A stretch of 5,353 nt of DNA from a bacterium (GTDB taxonomy: Bacteria; UBA9089; UBA9088; JAGUXG01), in contig JASEHO010000107.1 in NCBI GenBank assembly GCA_030018505.1, positions 1-5,353 of the forward strand. Reading direction: 5' to 3'. Shown here piece after piece: positions 1 through 5,353 of this stretch. A program made the translations under genes and the position numbers. The notes beneath the pieces are model-generated. The model worked only from the letters and a program-made list of their open reading frames with translations. It made no database searches and was not told where the DNA came from. The stretch's first letter is position 1. Every line of letters begins with the position of its first letter.

Positions 1-33
1 ATATTTCCCTTATCTCCTTATCCCCTTTTTTAC
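1..33. repeat. Pyrimidine-rich intergenic tract, related to the one at 2953-2987
   Basis: The plus strand carries a C/T-rich tract built of TTTCCC, TCTCC and TCCCC blocks, beyond the 3' end of thyX. It shares the opening ATATTTCCC with positions 2959-2967 and a similar succession of TCTCC and TCCC blocks after it. Read on the minus strand it is the GGGGATAAGGAGATAAGGG type of tract. This suggests a dispersed repeat family in the genome, but two loosely similar low-complexity tracts in one window are weak proof. The element may continue beyond the window. Confidence 0.4.
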
Positions 34-45
34 ACTTCTGATGGA

Positions 46-60
46 TAACCTGAACGGTTA
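46..60. repeat. Small inverted repeat downstream of thyX (5-bp stem)
   Basis: TAACC and GGTTA flank a 5-base loop, giving a perfect but short stem in the 104 bases after the thyX stop. On the minus strand, the direction of thyX transcription, no run of T follows it, so it does not look like an intrinsic terminator. It could be part of a small palindromic repeat or chance. I see no gene or other convincing signal in 1-104. Confidence 0.25.
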
Positions 61-104
61 CTCAAGATTTTACCTAATACTCCCTTTCTTCTTCGGAGAC
101 CAAA

Positions 105-773
105 CTAAAGCATTTGCCTTTTTTTTGGTCTTCCACAAGATAGCTCGCCTTCTGGACAGGTTCCCTGGACACAGGGAGCGCCTGCTTTCATAAATATGTT
201 TGGGGCTATCTTCTTTGCTTCAGATAACATAGCCTCTGCCATTTCTCTTATCTCCCATTGTGCCCTATTACAGCACCTTAGATTAAAGAAGTGAAATAGC
301 TCTCTGGCATTCATGGTAACCACTATCTTTGTACAGAAGGCCTGGGGTAGGATATATCTGGCATCCTCTTTGGGGACTCCTTTCTCTATCAGTTCTTGAT
401 AAAATTTTAGGTTATCCTCTGTCAACCTGTCAAATTTAGTCTTTAAGCCCTTCTTTATTGTCCGTGGCACGATATACTCTCTTTCTTCAAAAGAGACATA
501 CCTCTGGGACTGCTGGCTAAAGCTGGCTATCCTGTGCCTGACTAATTGATGGGTGCAAGCCCTTGATATTCCTTCAATCCCAAAGGTAAAGGAGATATGC
601 TCAAAAGGGGATAAATGACCCATCTTTAAGAGCTTTTTGATGAAATCGCTCTGTTTCTTTTTTGAAAGGTCTTTAGTGATACCTTCTATCCCAGCCTTTG
701 AATAGCAAAGCTTAGCCGCAGATGCCACTAAAAGCTCAGGATCAGGTGTATGCCTTAAAAGTGATACCTTCAC
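105..773 (-). CDS. thyX: Flavin-dependent thymidylate synthase ThyX
   Basis: ThyX makes dTMP from dUMP with methylenetetrahydrofolate as carbon donor and reduced FAD as hydride carrier, in the cytoplasm. The 222-residue product has the family signature RHRx7S at residues 79-89 (RHRIASFSQQS, followed by QRY). It also has the conserved GHLSPFEH at 52-59, DARYILP at 137-143 and NARELFHFF with the following NLR at 155-166. Length fits the family. The start is a GTG, chosen because the N-terminus MKVSLLRHTPDPE matches the usual ThyX beginning. A GGAGATGA sequence overlapping the end of the upstream gene lies about 10-13 bases before it and may serve as ribosome binding site. The gene is last in the secG operon, nine bases after the binding-protein stop. 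The C-terminus carries three cysteines (C201, C206, C213) in a PC-x4-CPEG-x4-CG arrangement, which I recall from ThyX proteins of several phyla. No thyA is visible here, as expected where ThyX is the main synthase. Confidence 0.97.
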   Translation of the reverse strand: MKVSLLRHTPDPELLVASAAKLCYSKAGIEGITKDLSKKKQSDFIKKLLKMGHLSPFEHISFTFGIEGISRACTHQLVRHRIASFSQQSQRYVSFEEREYIVPRTIKKGLKTKFDRLTEDNLKFYQELIEKGVPKEDARYILPQAFCTKIVVTMNARELFHFFNLRCCNRAQWEIREMAEAMLSEAKKIAPNIFMKAGAPCVQGTCPEGELSCGRPKKRQML

Positions 774-782
774 TGGTTAAAT

Positions 783-2471
783 TCATCTCCATTCGGGTTT
801 GATGCTTATCTCCTCAAGGTTATGCAGACATCCGCCATAAGCTGTTGGTTTCATCCCAATAAACTTGTCCCTGATAGCATACAGAGTGGCCGGGTTTACT
901 GTATAGATTAAAGGAAGCTGCTCAGAGACAATCACCTGCCATTTGTCATAAAGCGCCTTTCTCTTCTTTTCATTAAGCTCTGCGGCACCTTTATTGAAGA
1001 TAGCGTCTATCTCTTTCTCCCACAAGGACAAACCCTCTTGCCAAACCTTCTTCTTTTCATTATCCTTTGGCTCTTGATTCCAGAAGTGCAACTCTCCGGT
1101 AGTTTCCCAGACATTCTTGCCTGAGTGTGGCTCAATCCCGCCGGTTAAGCCAATAAGCATAGCATCCCAATCCTGAGATACAGTGAGTATATTGACTAAT
1201 TTATTAAAATCAATTGGAGCAAAACCTACATCAAGCCCTATTTTTCTGAGGTCCTCTGAGATAATCACGCCCATATCCCTCCTTCCAAGGTTTTCTGCAT
1301 TTGTGATAAGCGTAAATTTTATCGGGTTTCCTTTTTTATCCTCCCTTATTCCATCCTTGTTCCTATCAATATAACCAGCCTTTTCTAAGATTTTTTTTGC
1401 CTTTTCAAGGTTATACTCATATTTTGCCACCGAACCGTTATAGAAGAATTTTGCTGCTTCCTCCATAGCTGAGGATTGAGGAAAGCCAAAGCCCAACATC
1501 ACATTCTTGATTATAGCCTCTTTATCTATTGCATGGGCTACAGCCTTTCTGAAGGATAGATCAGAGAACCATGCTATTTTTGGTTGTTTCAAGGCAAACC
1601 TGTTTTGATTAAAAGAAAGAAAGTTTGAGCCAAATCCAGATCCATAGTTGACTAAGGTAAATCTTCCCTTTGCTTCCTTATTCTTGAGATAAGCATAGTC
1701 TTTACCCATTACAGAGAGTATGTCTGTTTCTTTAGCCTCAAAGCTTGCAAGTTGTGCCTGCTGGTCAGAAACAATGAACTTGACAATCTTTTCAATGTAT
1801 GGCAAGCTATTTCCCTTCTTATCCTTCTTCCAATAGTTGGGATTTCTTTTATAGACTATCCTCTCTGAAGGCTTATACTCTGTCATAATGAATGGGCCTG
1901 TGCCAATAATCTTTTGAGGGGATGTATCAACACCCCAGGTGGATAAAAACCTCTTTTCTTTTACAGCCTTCTCCAGGATATGCTTGGGAAAGATGGCTTG
2001 ACCGAGCTGATGGAGGAGTGGTGCGAATGGCTTTGGCAAGGTGAACTGCACTGTATAGGTGGAAACCTTTTCTACCAAAAGCTTCTGACCGTCTATAGTC
2101 AGAACATCCCTGGAGGATGTTGGAATGTCATCGTTATAAATCAGGCTGTTGTAGGTAAAGACCACATCATCTGCAGTGAATGGCTTTCCATCAAACCACT
2201 TCACATCCTCTCTAAGATAAAACCTCCAGACCTTGCCGTCTTTACTATAATCCCATGATTTTGCAAGACAAGGCTCAATCTCTGTAGTAACACCGTCCCT
2301 ATCTGTAAGACCTTCAAATAAAAATCCGATCGCATCACTTGTTGATGACTCTTTAGAGATGATTCCATTAAAGGACTTTGGGTCTGATATAGTTGAAAGA
2401 TAAAGGGTTCCACCATAGGGTGAGCTAAAGAGGAGGGAAGGGATAAGCAAGAAGAATAGACTTTTTTTCAC
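783..2471 (-). CDS. Periplasmic solute-binding protein, family 5 (peptide/oligopeptide ABC transporter type, DppA/OppA-like)
   Basis: The 562-residue product is the substrate-capture subunit of a peptide-type ABC importer; family members bind di- or oligopeptides, nickel, sugars or other ligands, and the sequence does not settle which. Residues 1-17 form a signal peptide (MKKS, then hydrophobic to about FSS). No lipobox cysteine is present, so the protein should be free in the periplasm. The family 5 signature region spans about 70-108 (A-KSW-S-DG-W-F-LR-VKWFDGKPFTADDV). Other family segments are GTGPF...NPNYW at 190-214 and LSFRKAVAHAIDKEAI at 305-320. Residues 369-378 (DRNKDGIRED) form a DxNxDGxxxD calcium-loop-like motif often seen in this family. 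Start is GTG within the GTGA overlap with secG, which implies translational coupling; the Shine-Dalgarno (AGAGCA) is weak. No permease or ATPase gene lies in the window, so the binding protein is an orphan here. Confidence 0.93.
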   Translation of the reverse strand: MKKSLFFLLIPSLLFSSPYGGTLYLSTISDPKSFNGIISKESSTSDAIGFLFEGLTDRDGVTTEIEPCLAKSWDYSKDGKVWRFYLREDVKWFDGKPFTADDVVFTYNSLIYNDDIPTSSRDVLTIDGQKLLVEKVSTYTVQFTLPKPFAPLLHQLGQAIFPKHILEKAVKEKRFLSTWGVDTSPQKIIGTGPFIMTEYKPSERIVYKRNPNYWKKDKKGNSLPYIEKIVKFIVSDQQAQLASFEAKETDILSVMGKDYAYLKNKEAKGRFTLVNYGSGFGSNFLSFNQNRFALKQPKIAWFSDLSFRKAVAHAIDKEAIIKNVMLGFGFPQSSAMEEAAKFFYNGSVAKYEYNLEKAKKILEKAGYIDRNKDGIREDKKGNPIKFTLITNAENLGRRDMGVIISEDLRKIGLDVGFAPIDFNKLVNILTVSQDWDAMLIGLTGGIEPHSGKNVWETTGELHFWNQEPKDNEKKKVWQEGLSLWEKEIDAIFNKGAAELNEKKRKALYDKWQVIVSEQLPLIYTVNPATLYAIRDKFIGMKPTAYGGCLHNLEEISIKPEWR

Positions 2472-2767
2472 TTTTGCTCTGTTGGTTGGGCAACTGCCGG
2501 TCTTTCACCGGTAGGTTTTCCTTTATGTTTTATAAGAGAGGCAGGGCCAATTCTTACAAGAAGCAATGAAGTTAGCATAAATATTGCGGCTAATATGGCT
2601 GTAGCCTTAGTCAGAACATTCCCCCTTCTTGAGCCAAATATGGTTTCAACCGTTGCCCCACCGAATGCAGCCGCAATTCCTCCCCCTCTTCCTGCCTGAA
2701 GAAGAATGATAAAAATGAGAAGAAACGCACTTATTATTTGCAAAAAGAGAATAAGTCCACCAAACAT
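2468..2767 (-). CDS. secG: Preprotein translocase subunit SecG
   Basis: SecG is the small accessory subunit of the SecYEG channel in the inner membrane and assists SecA-driven protein export. The 99-residue product shows two transmembrane segments, about residues 5-23 and 51-71. Between them lies the hallmark cytoplasmic loop LLQAGRGGGIAAAFGG (22-37) and FGSRRGNVLTK (44-54). The polar C-terminal tail (79-99) is rich in K, P, T and Q and little conserved. Length is typical. The ATG at 2767 is the natural start: the first transmembrane segment begins right after it. There is no clear Shine-Dalgarno before it, which agrees with the promoter lying only a few bases upstream. It is the first gene of the operon, and its TGA overlaps the GTG of the binding-protein gene. 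secG is often found beside tpiA or other housekeeping genes; the present partners are unusual. Confidence 0.95.
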   Translation of the reverse strand: MFGGLILFLQIISAFLLIFIILLQAGRGGGIAAAFGGATVETIFGSRRGNVLTKATAILAAIFMLTSLLLVRIGPASLIKHKGKPTGERPAVAQPTEQK

Positions 2768-2774
2768 AATACTT

Positions 2775-2804
2775 ATATTAAATGAAAAACGGTTTTCTTG
2801 TCAA
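2775..2804 (-). promoter_or_regulatory. Sigma-70-type promoter of the secG operon
   Basis: On the minus strand TTGACA (2804-2799) is a perfect -35 hexamer, and TAATAT (2780-2775) is a good -10, with an 18-bp spacer. Only seven bases (AAGTATT) separate the -10 from the secG ATG. A start site 6-8 bases beyond the -10 would fall on or next to the A of the ATG, so the transcript should have no leader or almost none. The call is based on consensus match and position alone. Confidence 0.65.
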
Positions 2805-2812
2805 TCTTTTTG

Positions 2813-2842
2813 TTGTCTATGCACGACATAAATTACTACAAT
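2813..2842 (+). promoter_or_regulatory. Candidate promoter for the helicase gene
   Basis: TTGTCT (2813-2818) and TACAAT (2837-2842) are separated by 18 bases and match the -35 and -10 consensus at 4/6 and 5/6 positions. This would place it back to back with the secG promoter and give the helicase mRNA a leader of about 145 bases containing both arms of the inverted repeat. In such an AT-rich region chance matches are common, so this is tentative. Confidence 0.3.
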
Positions 2843-2917
2843 ATAAAGGAGAATTGGAAAAAAGGTTCTTAATATAAGGAGAGATGGGGAAATAGGAGAA
2901 TTTGGAGAAAAATTCTT
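2840..2917. repeat. Purine-rich imperfect direct repeat, two adjacent copies
   Basis: Copy 1 (2840-2870) and copy 2 (2871-2917) both begin AATATAA, contain AGGAGAATT followed by a GGA-AAAA segment, and end in TTCTT. Copy 2 differs mainly by about 16 extra bases (GGAGAGATGGGGAAAT) just after AATATAA. The copies abut exactly. The extra block is the very sequence that forms the left arm of the inverted repeat with 2953-2977. It contains no open reading frame of note. Confidence 0.5.
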
Positions 2918-2977
2918 ATTTATTCAAATGATTTTATCAGTTAATCCTTCTTCTCTCCATATTTCCCCATTTCTCCC
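2878..2977. repeat. Long imperfect inverted repeat upstream of the helicase gene
   Basis: The left arm (2878-2900) reads GGAGAGATGGGGAAATAGGA on the plus strand. The reverse complement of the right arm (2953-2977) reads GGGAGAAATGGGGAAATATG and continues GAGAG. The shared core ATGGGGAAATA is perfect, and the flanking GGAGA blocks pair apart from one mismatch and one bulge. The intervening loop is about 52 bases. RNA from either strand could fold into a stem of roughly 22 pairs. The right arm ends 19 bases before the helicase ATG. This may be a pair of oppositely oriented copies of a dispersed tract rather than a regulatory hairpin. Confidence 0.5.
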
Positions 2978-2996
2978 TTTTCTCCTTTGATTTCAA

Positions 2997-4970
2997 ATGC
3001 AAAAAGATAACATCTACCAGATATTTGAAGATAATGGTCTTATATCTGCCTTCTTCGAAAATTATGAAAAGAGATCTGAGCAGATAGAGATGGCTCTGGC
3101 AATAGAAGATGTTATTTCGTCTTCTGGTCACCTCATTGTTGAGGCTGGGACAGGTGTAGGAAAAAGCCTGGCTTATTTGGTCCCTTTCATATATTGGGCT
3201 GTCAATGAGAAGAAAAAGGTGATTGTCTCCACTCAGACTAAAACCCTGCAACAACAGCTTGTGGAGAAGGACCTTCCCTTTTTGGAGAAAGCCCTAACGA
3301 TTGATTTCAGTTTTGCTCTATGTTTGGGAGGAGAGAATTACCTATGTTTAAGGAGAGCGTCTGAGGCAAGCCAGTATGGGCTTTTTGACTCTAAAGAGGA
3401 AAGAGAGAAGTATGAAGAGATTCGTAAGTGGCAAAGAAGGACAAAGACAGGCCTCAAGCAAGAATTGAGCTTTGAGCCAAACATAGGGGTTTGGTCCAAG
3501 GTTTGTCGGGTTAGTGACCTTTGTATAGGTAAAAACTGTCCTTATAGGGATGATTGTTTCTATAACAAGGCAAGAAAGATACAATACAAATCCCATATCC
3601 TCATCTGCAACCACCATCTCTTTTTTGCCAACCTTGCCTCGGGTGGTAGTGTCCTGCCAAATTTTGACGCAGTAGTATTTGATGAGGCACACAACATAGA
3701 AGATGTGGCCACCAGCTATTTGGGTATAGAGGTTTCTAACTTTAAGATAATGTCTCTGTGTGATGAACTTCTCAATCCAAAGACAGGCAAGGGATTGCTT
3801 GCCAGATTACCAATAGGCAAAAAGAGAGAGTTGCTGGAAGGTATGGTGAGCGAAGTAAAGGTTTCTGCAACAAATTTCTTCTCTTCTTTAGCGGCTATAT
3901 TTGGAGATAGGACTCAAACCAGTAGAATCCGCAAGCCAGACTTTATTTACAACCACCTAAAAGAACCCCTTGCCAGCCTTTCAAATGAGCTAAAGGATCT
4001 GTCTGCTGGACAAAAAGAGGAAATGACAGAGATTTCCGCTTATGCCTTACGGGCCGATGAGTTAAATCGTAACCTGGAGATGATCATCGGACAGAGTCTT
4101 CCTGAATATGTATATTGGATAGAGATAGTAAAGAGACCAAGATATTCAATCTATACCTTACACGGAGCCCCGATAAATATGGCTGAAAAACTGAAGATAG
4201 AGTTGTTTGATCAAATACGACCAATAGTCCTTACCTCTGCCACCTTAGCTACAAATGGCTCATTTGATTATATCAAGGGAAGGCTTGGACTAAAAGAATG
4301 CCGGGAGGTTCTTCTCTCTTCTCCATTCAACTATCAGGATAATGTTCTCCTCTATACACCCAATCTGCCAGATCCAAACACAGAGCCTGAACAACATGAG
4401 TCTTACTTGATAAAGGAGATAGAAGAGATATTGTCTGTCATTCAGGGAGGAACATTTGTTCTCTTTACCAGTTTCAAACTGCTTAACAGGGTATATGAAA
4501 AGCTAAAAGACCGACTCCATGAAACGGCCTTCAAGCAGGGTGATCTGCCCAGATATAGATTGGTTGAGGAGTTTAAGAAGAAGGGTTCCTCTGTCCTCTT
4601 TGGAACTAACACCTTCTGGCAGGGGATAGATGTCCCAGGTAAGAGCCTGCAGTGTGTAATTATTACCAAGCTCCCTTTTGCTGTTCCGGATGACCCTATC
4701 TGCGAGGCCAGGATGGAGTTGCTCTTATCCCAGAATCTCAACCCCTTCATCCATTATCAGATTCCTCAGGCTATTATTATGCTTAAGCAGGGATTTGGCA
4801 GGCTCATAAGGACAAAGCAGGATTATGGGATGATCGCCATTCTTGACCCAAGGATTAAAACCAGATTTTATGGAAGGTGGTTTACTAATTCCTTGCCTGT
4901 TTGCCAACAAACCTTGCATTTAGAAGAGGCAGAAGAATTCTTCCGCAAGAAAGTAACTCGTGTTAGCTAA
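2997..4970 (+). CDS. dinG: ATP-dependent DNA helicase, DinG/XPD family, with iron-sulphur cluster motif
   Basis: The 657-residue product is a superfamily 2 helicase that in this family unwinds 5'-tailed duplexes, D-loops, R-loops and G-quadruplexes during DNA repair. Motifs in order: RSEQIEMA near residue 26, Walker A AGTGVGKS (50-57), STQTKTLQQQL (79-88), DEAH (229-232), LTSATL (412-417), NTFWQGIDVPG (538-548) and motif VI QGFGRLIR (598-605). Four cysteines, C117, C176, C181 and C187, sit with the spacing (C-x4-C-x5-C) I recall for the E. coli DinG 4Fe-4S cluster; C170 is extra. There is no N-terminal DnaQ-like exonuclease domain, so it resembles the short E. coli DinG/YoaA form and could equally be named YoaA-like. 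The ATG at 2997 is fixed by an in-frame TGA at 2988-2990. It lacks a Shine-Dalgarno and is preceded by a pyrimidine tract. The last residues (TRVS) may run into transposon-derived sequence. Confidence 0.93.
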   Translation: MQKDNIYQIFEDNGLISAFFENYEKRSEQIEMALAIEDVISSSGHLIVEAGTGVGKSLAYLVPFIYWAVNEKKKVIVSTQTKTLQQQLVEKDLPFLEKALTIDFSFALCLGGENYLCLRRASEASQYGLFDSKEEREKYEEIRKWQRRTKTGLKQELSFEPNIGVWSKVCRVSDLCIGKNCPYRDDCFYNKARKIQYKSHILICNHHLFFANLASGGSVLPNFDAVVFDEAHNIEDVATSYLGIEVSNFKIMSLCDELLNPKTGKGLLARLPIGKKRELLEGMVSEVKVSATNFFSSLAAIFGDRTQTSRIRKPDFIYNHLKEPLASLSNELKDLSAGQKEEMTEISAYALRADELNRNLEMIIGQSLPEYVYWIEIVKRPRYSIYTLHGAPINMAEKLKIELFDQIRPIVLTSATLATNGSFDYIKGRLGLKECREVLLSSPFNYQDNVLLYTPNLPDPNTEPEQHESYLIKEIEEILSVIQGGTFVLFTSFKLLNRVYEKLKDRLHETAFKQGDLPRYRLVEEFKKKGSSVLFGTNTFWQGIDVPGKSLQCVIITKLPFAVPDDPICEARMELLLSQNLNPFIHYQIPQAIIMLKQGFGRLIRTKQDYGMIAILDPRIKTRFYGRWFTNSLPVCQQTLHLEEAEEFFRKKVTRVS

Positions 4971-4971
4971 C
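4962..4971. repeat. Perfect 10-bp palindrome over the helicase stop codon
   Basis: GTTAGCTAAC reads the same on both strands and contains the helicase TAA. GCTA (4966-4969) can also pair with TAGC (4983-4986) around an inner ACG/CGT stem, giving a bulged hairpin followed by AATCCCTTTTGTTTC. This could act as a weak terminator for the helicase or mark the outer end of the adjacent transposon. Neither role is shown by the sequence alone. Confidence 0.3.
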
Positions 4972-5012
4972 GATACGTTGTATAGCAATCCCTTTTGTTT
5001 CTTTGTATGTGT

Positions 5013-5353
5013 TTAGCTCTTCAACCTATAACTCAATCTATATCTTAGCATATCATTTGTATTAAGTCCATTTTGTTTCCAAGTAGCCAGCACAAGGGAA
5101 TTGTTTCATATATTCTTGTCCCCTTCTCATTTCTCAATGTCCCTATTATCTTTCTTATCACAACATGTTCCCTTAGTCCTCTTTCTGCCCTGTTGTTTGT
5201 TGGCTCTACCTTTGGATTTAGAATAAATGTGAAAAGATGAGGTAAGGCAGACTTCAGCTTCTTTATGAACATTAGAACAGAAGGGATACTCCAACTTTCC
5301 TCAAAGTCTCGTAAAATTCCATAGCTTGCGCCAGACTTTTTTCCATAGCCAAA
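5013..5353 (-). pseudogene. IS66-like transposase, C-terminal fragment with two frameshifts (also cut by the window edge)
   Basis: Three consecutive minus-strand frames together read as the end of an IS66-type DDE transposase. Fragment A (5352-5287) ends MEFYETLRKVGV. Fragment B (5284-5099) runs from PSVLMFIKKLKSALPHLFTF through the hallmark NPKVEPTNNRAERGLR and VVIRKIIGTLRNEKGTRIYE. Fragment C (5099-5013) reads SLVLATWKQNGLNTNDML and stops at TAA (5015-5013). The EPTNNxAERxLR block carries the likely catalytic glutamate, and LATWKQNGLN is the usual family ending. Each junction needs one extra base to restore frame, and both lie at TCCCTT (5286-5281 and 5099-5094). Fragment B taken alone from the ATG at 5272 would give a 75-residue protein with a nonsense tail (PLCWLLGNKMDLIQMIC), which is not the true C-terminus. 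The rest of the element lies beyond the window. No terminal inverted repeat can be confirmed. Confidence 0.85.

Noticed and set aside
1..104. Intrinsic terminator for the secG-thyX operon
   Set aside because: The only stem found (46-60) is 5 bp and is not followed by a T run on the minus strand.
1183..1374. Plus-strand open frame inside the solute-binding protein gene
   Set aside because: Antisense to strongly conserved coding sequence, with no family resemblance or ribosome binding site. The same applies to 1980-2258 (+) and to the minus-strand frames at 2201-2416, 3348-3692, 4442-4750 and 4725-4919.
2937..3254. Minus-strand open frame over the helicase start and spacer
   Set aside because: It overlaps the well-supported helicase N-terminus including Walker A, and its product has no recognisable family features.
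5045..5272. A free-standing 75-residue gene starting at the ATG at 5272
   Set aside because: The frame is open upstream to the window edge and its core is internal to an IS66 transposase. The last 17 residues are out of frame with the family ending, so it is treated as part of a pseudogene.
5094..5286. Programmed ribosomal frameshifting in the transposase
   Set aside because: Two same-direction shifts near the C-terminus would be needed, and neither site is a standard slippery heptamer. IS66 transposases are normally read without recoding at this point. Decay or sequence error is simpler.
1..5353. tRNA, rRNA, CRISPR array or defence-system genes
   Set aside because: Nearly all the window is accounted for by the listed genes. 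No spaced direct repeats of CRISPR type, no tRNA-like cloverleaf and no recognisable defence domains were seen; the DinG helicase here lacks CRISPR type IV neighbours.

Overview
The window is an AT-rich piece of a bacterial chromosome with ordinary housekeeping genes at its core and the remains of a transposon at its right edge. SecG, a periplasmic solute-binding protein with a non-lipoprotein signal peptide, ThyX and a DinG-type helicase together suggest a Gram-negative (diderm) bacterium. The sequence does not fix the taxon. The mix of genes and the many GGAGA/GGGGAAATA-type intergenic tracts would fit an uncultivated candidate-phylum bacterium, but that is only an impression.

Layout. Positions 1-104 are a short non-coding tail beyond thyX, holding a pyrimidine-rich tract and a small hairpin. 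Positions 105-2767 are one minus-strand operon, transcribed right to left as secG (2767-2468), a family 5 extracellular solute-binding protein (2471-783) and thyX (773-105). secG and the binding-protein gene overlap by four bases (GTGA), and the binding-protein and thyX genes are nine bases apart, so co-transcription is very likely. A strong sigma-70-type promoter (TTGACA, 18 bp, TAATAT) lies so close to the secG ATG that the mRNA is predicted to be leaderless or nearly so. Positions 2768-2996 are a divergent intergenic region with this promoter, a weaker candidate promoter for the plus strand, a purine-rich direct repeat and a long inverted repeat. Positions 2997-4970 encode a DinG/XPD-type iron-sulphur DNA helicase on the plus strand, complete with all helicase motifs and four cluster cysteines. 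Positions 5013-5353 are the C-terminal end of an IS66-like transposase on the minus strand. It is broken by two frameshifts and cut by the window edge, and its stop codon lies about 40 bases from the helicase stop.

Function. The three operon genes share no obvious pathway: protein export (SecG), peptide or other solute capture (binding protein without its permease) and flavin-dependent dTMP synthesis (ThyX). The helicase probably serves DNA repair, for example at R-loops or stalled forks. I see no convincing new multi-gene system. The most notable signals are the predicted leaderless secG start, the repeat architecture between the divergent genes (with a related tract at the left window end), and the transposase relic whose two frameshifts both fall at the same hexamer, TCCCTT.
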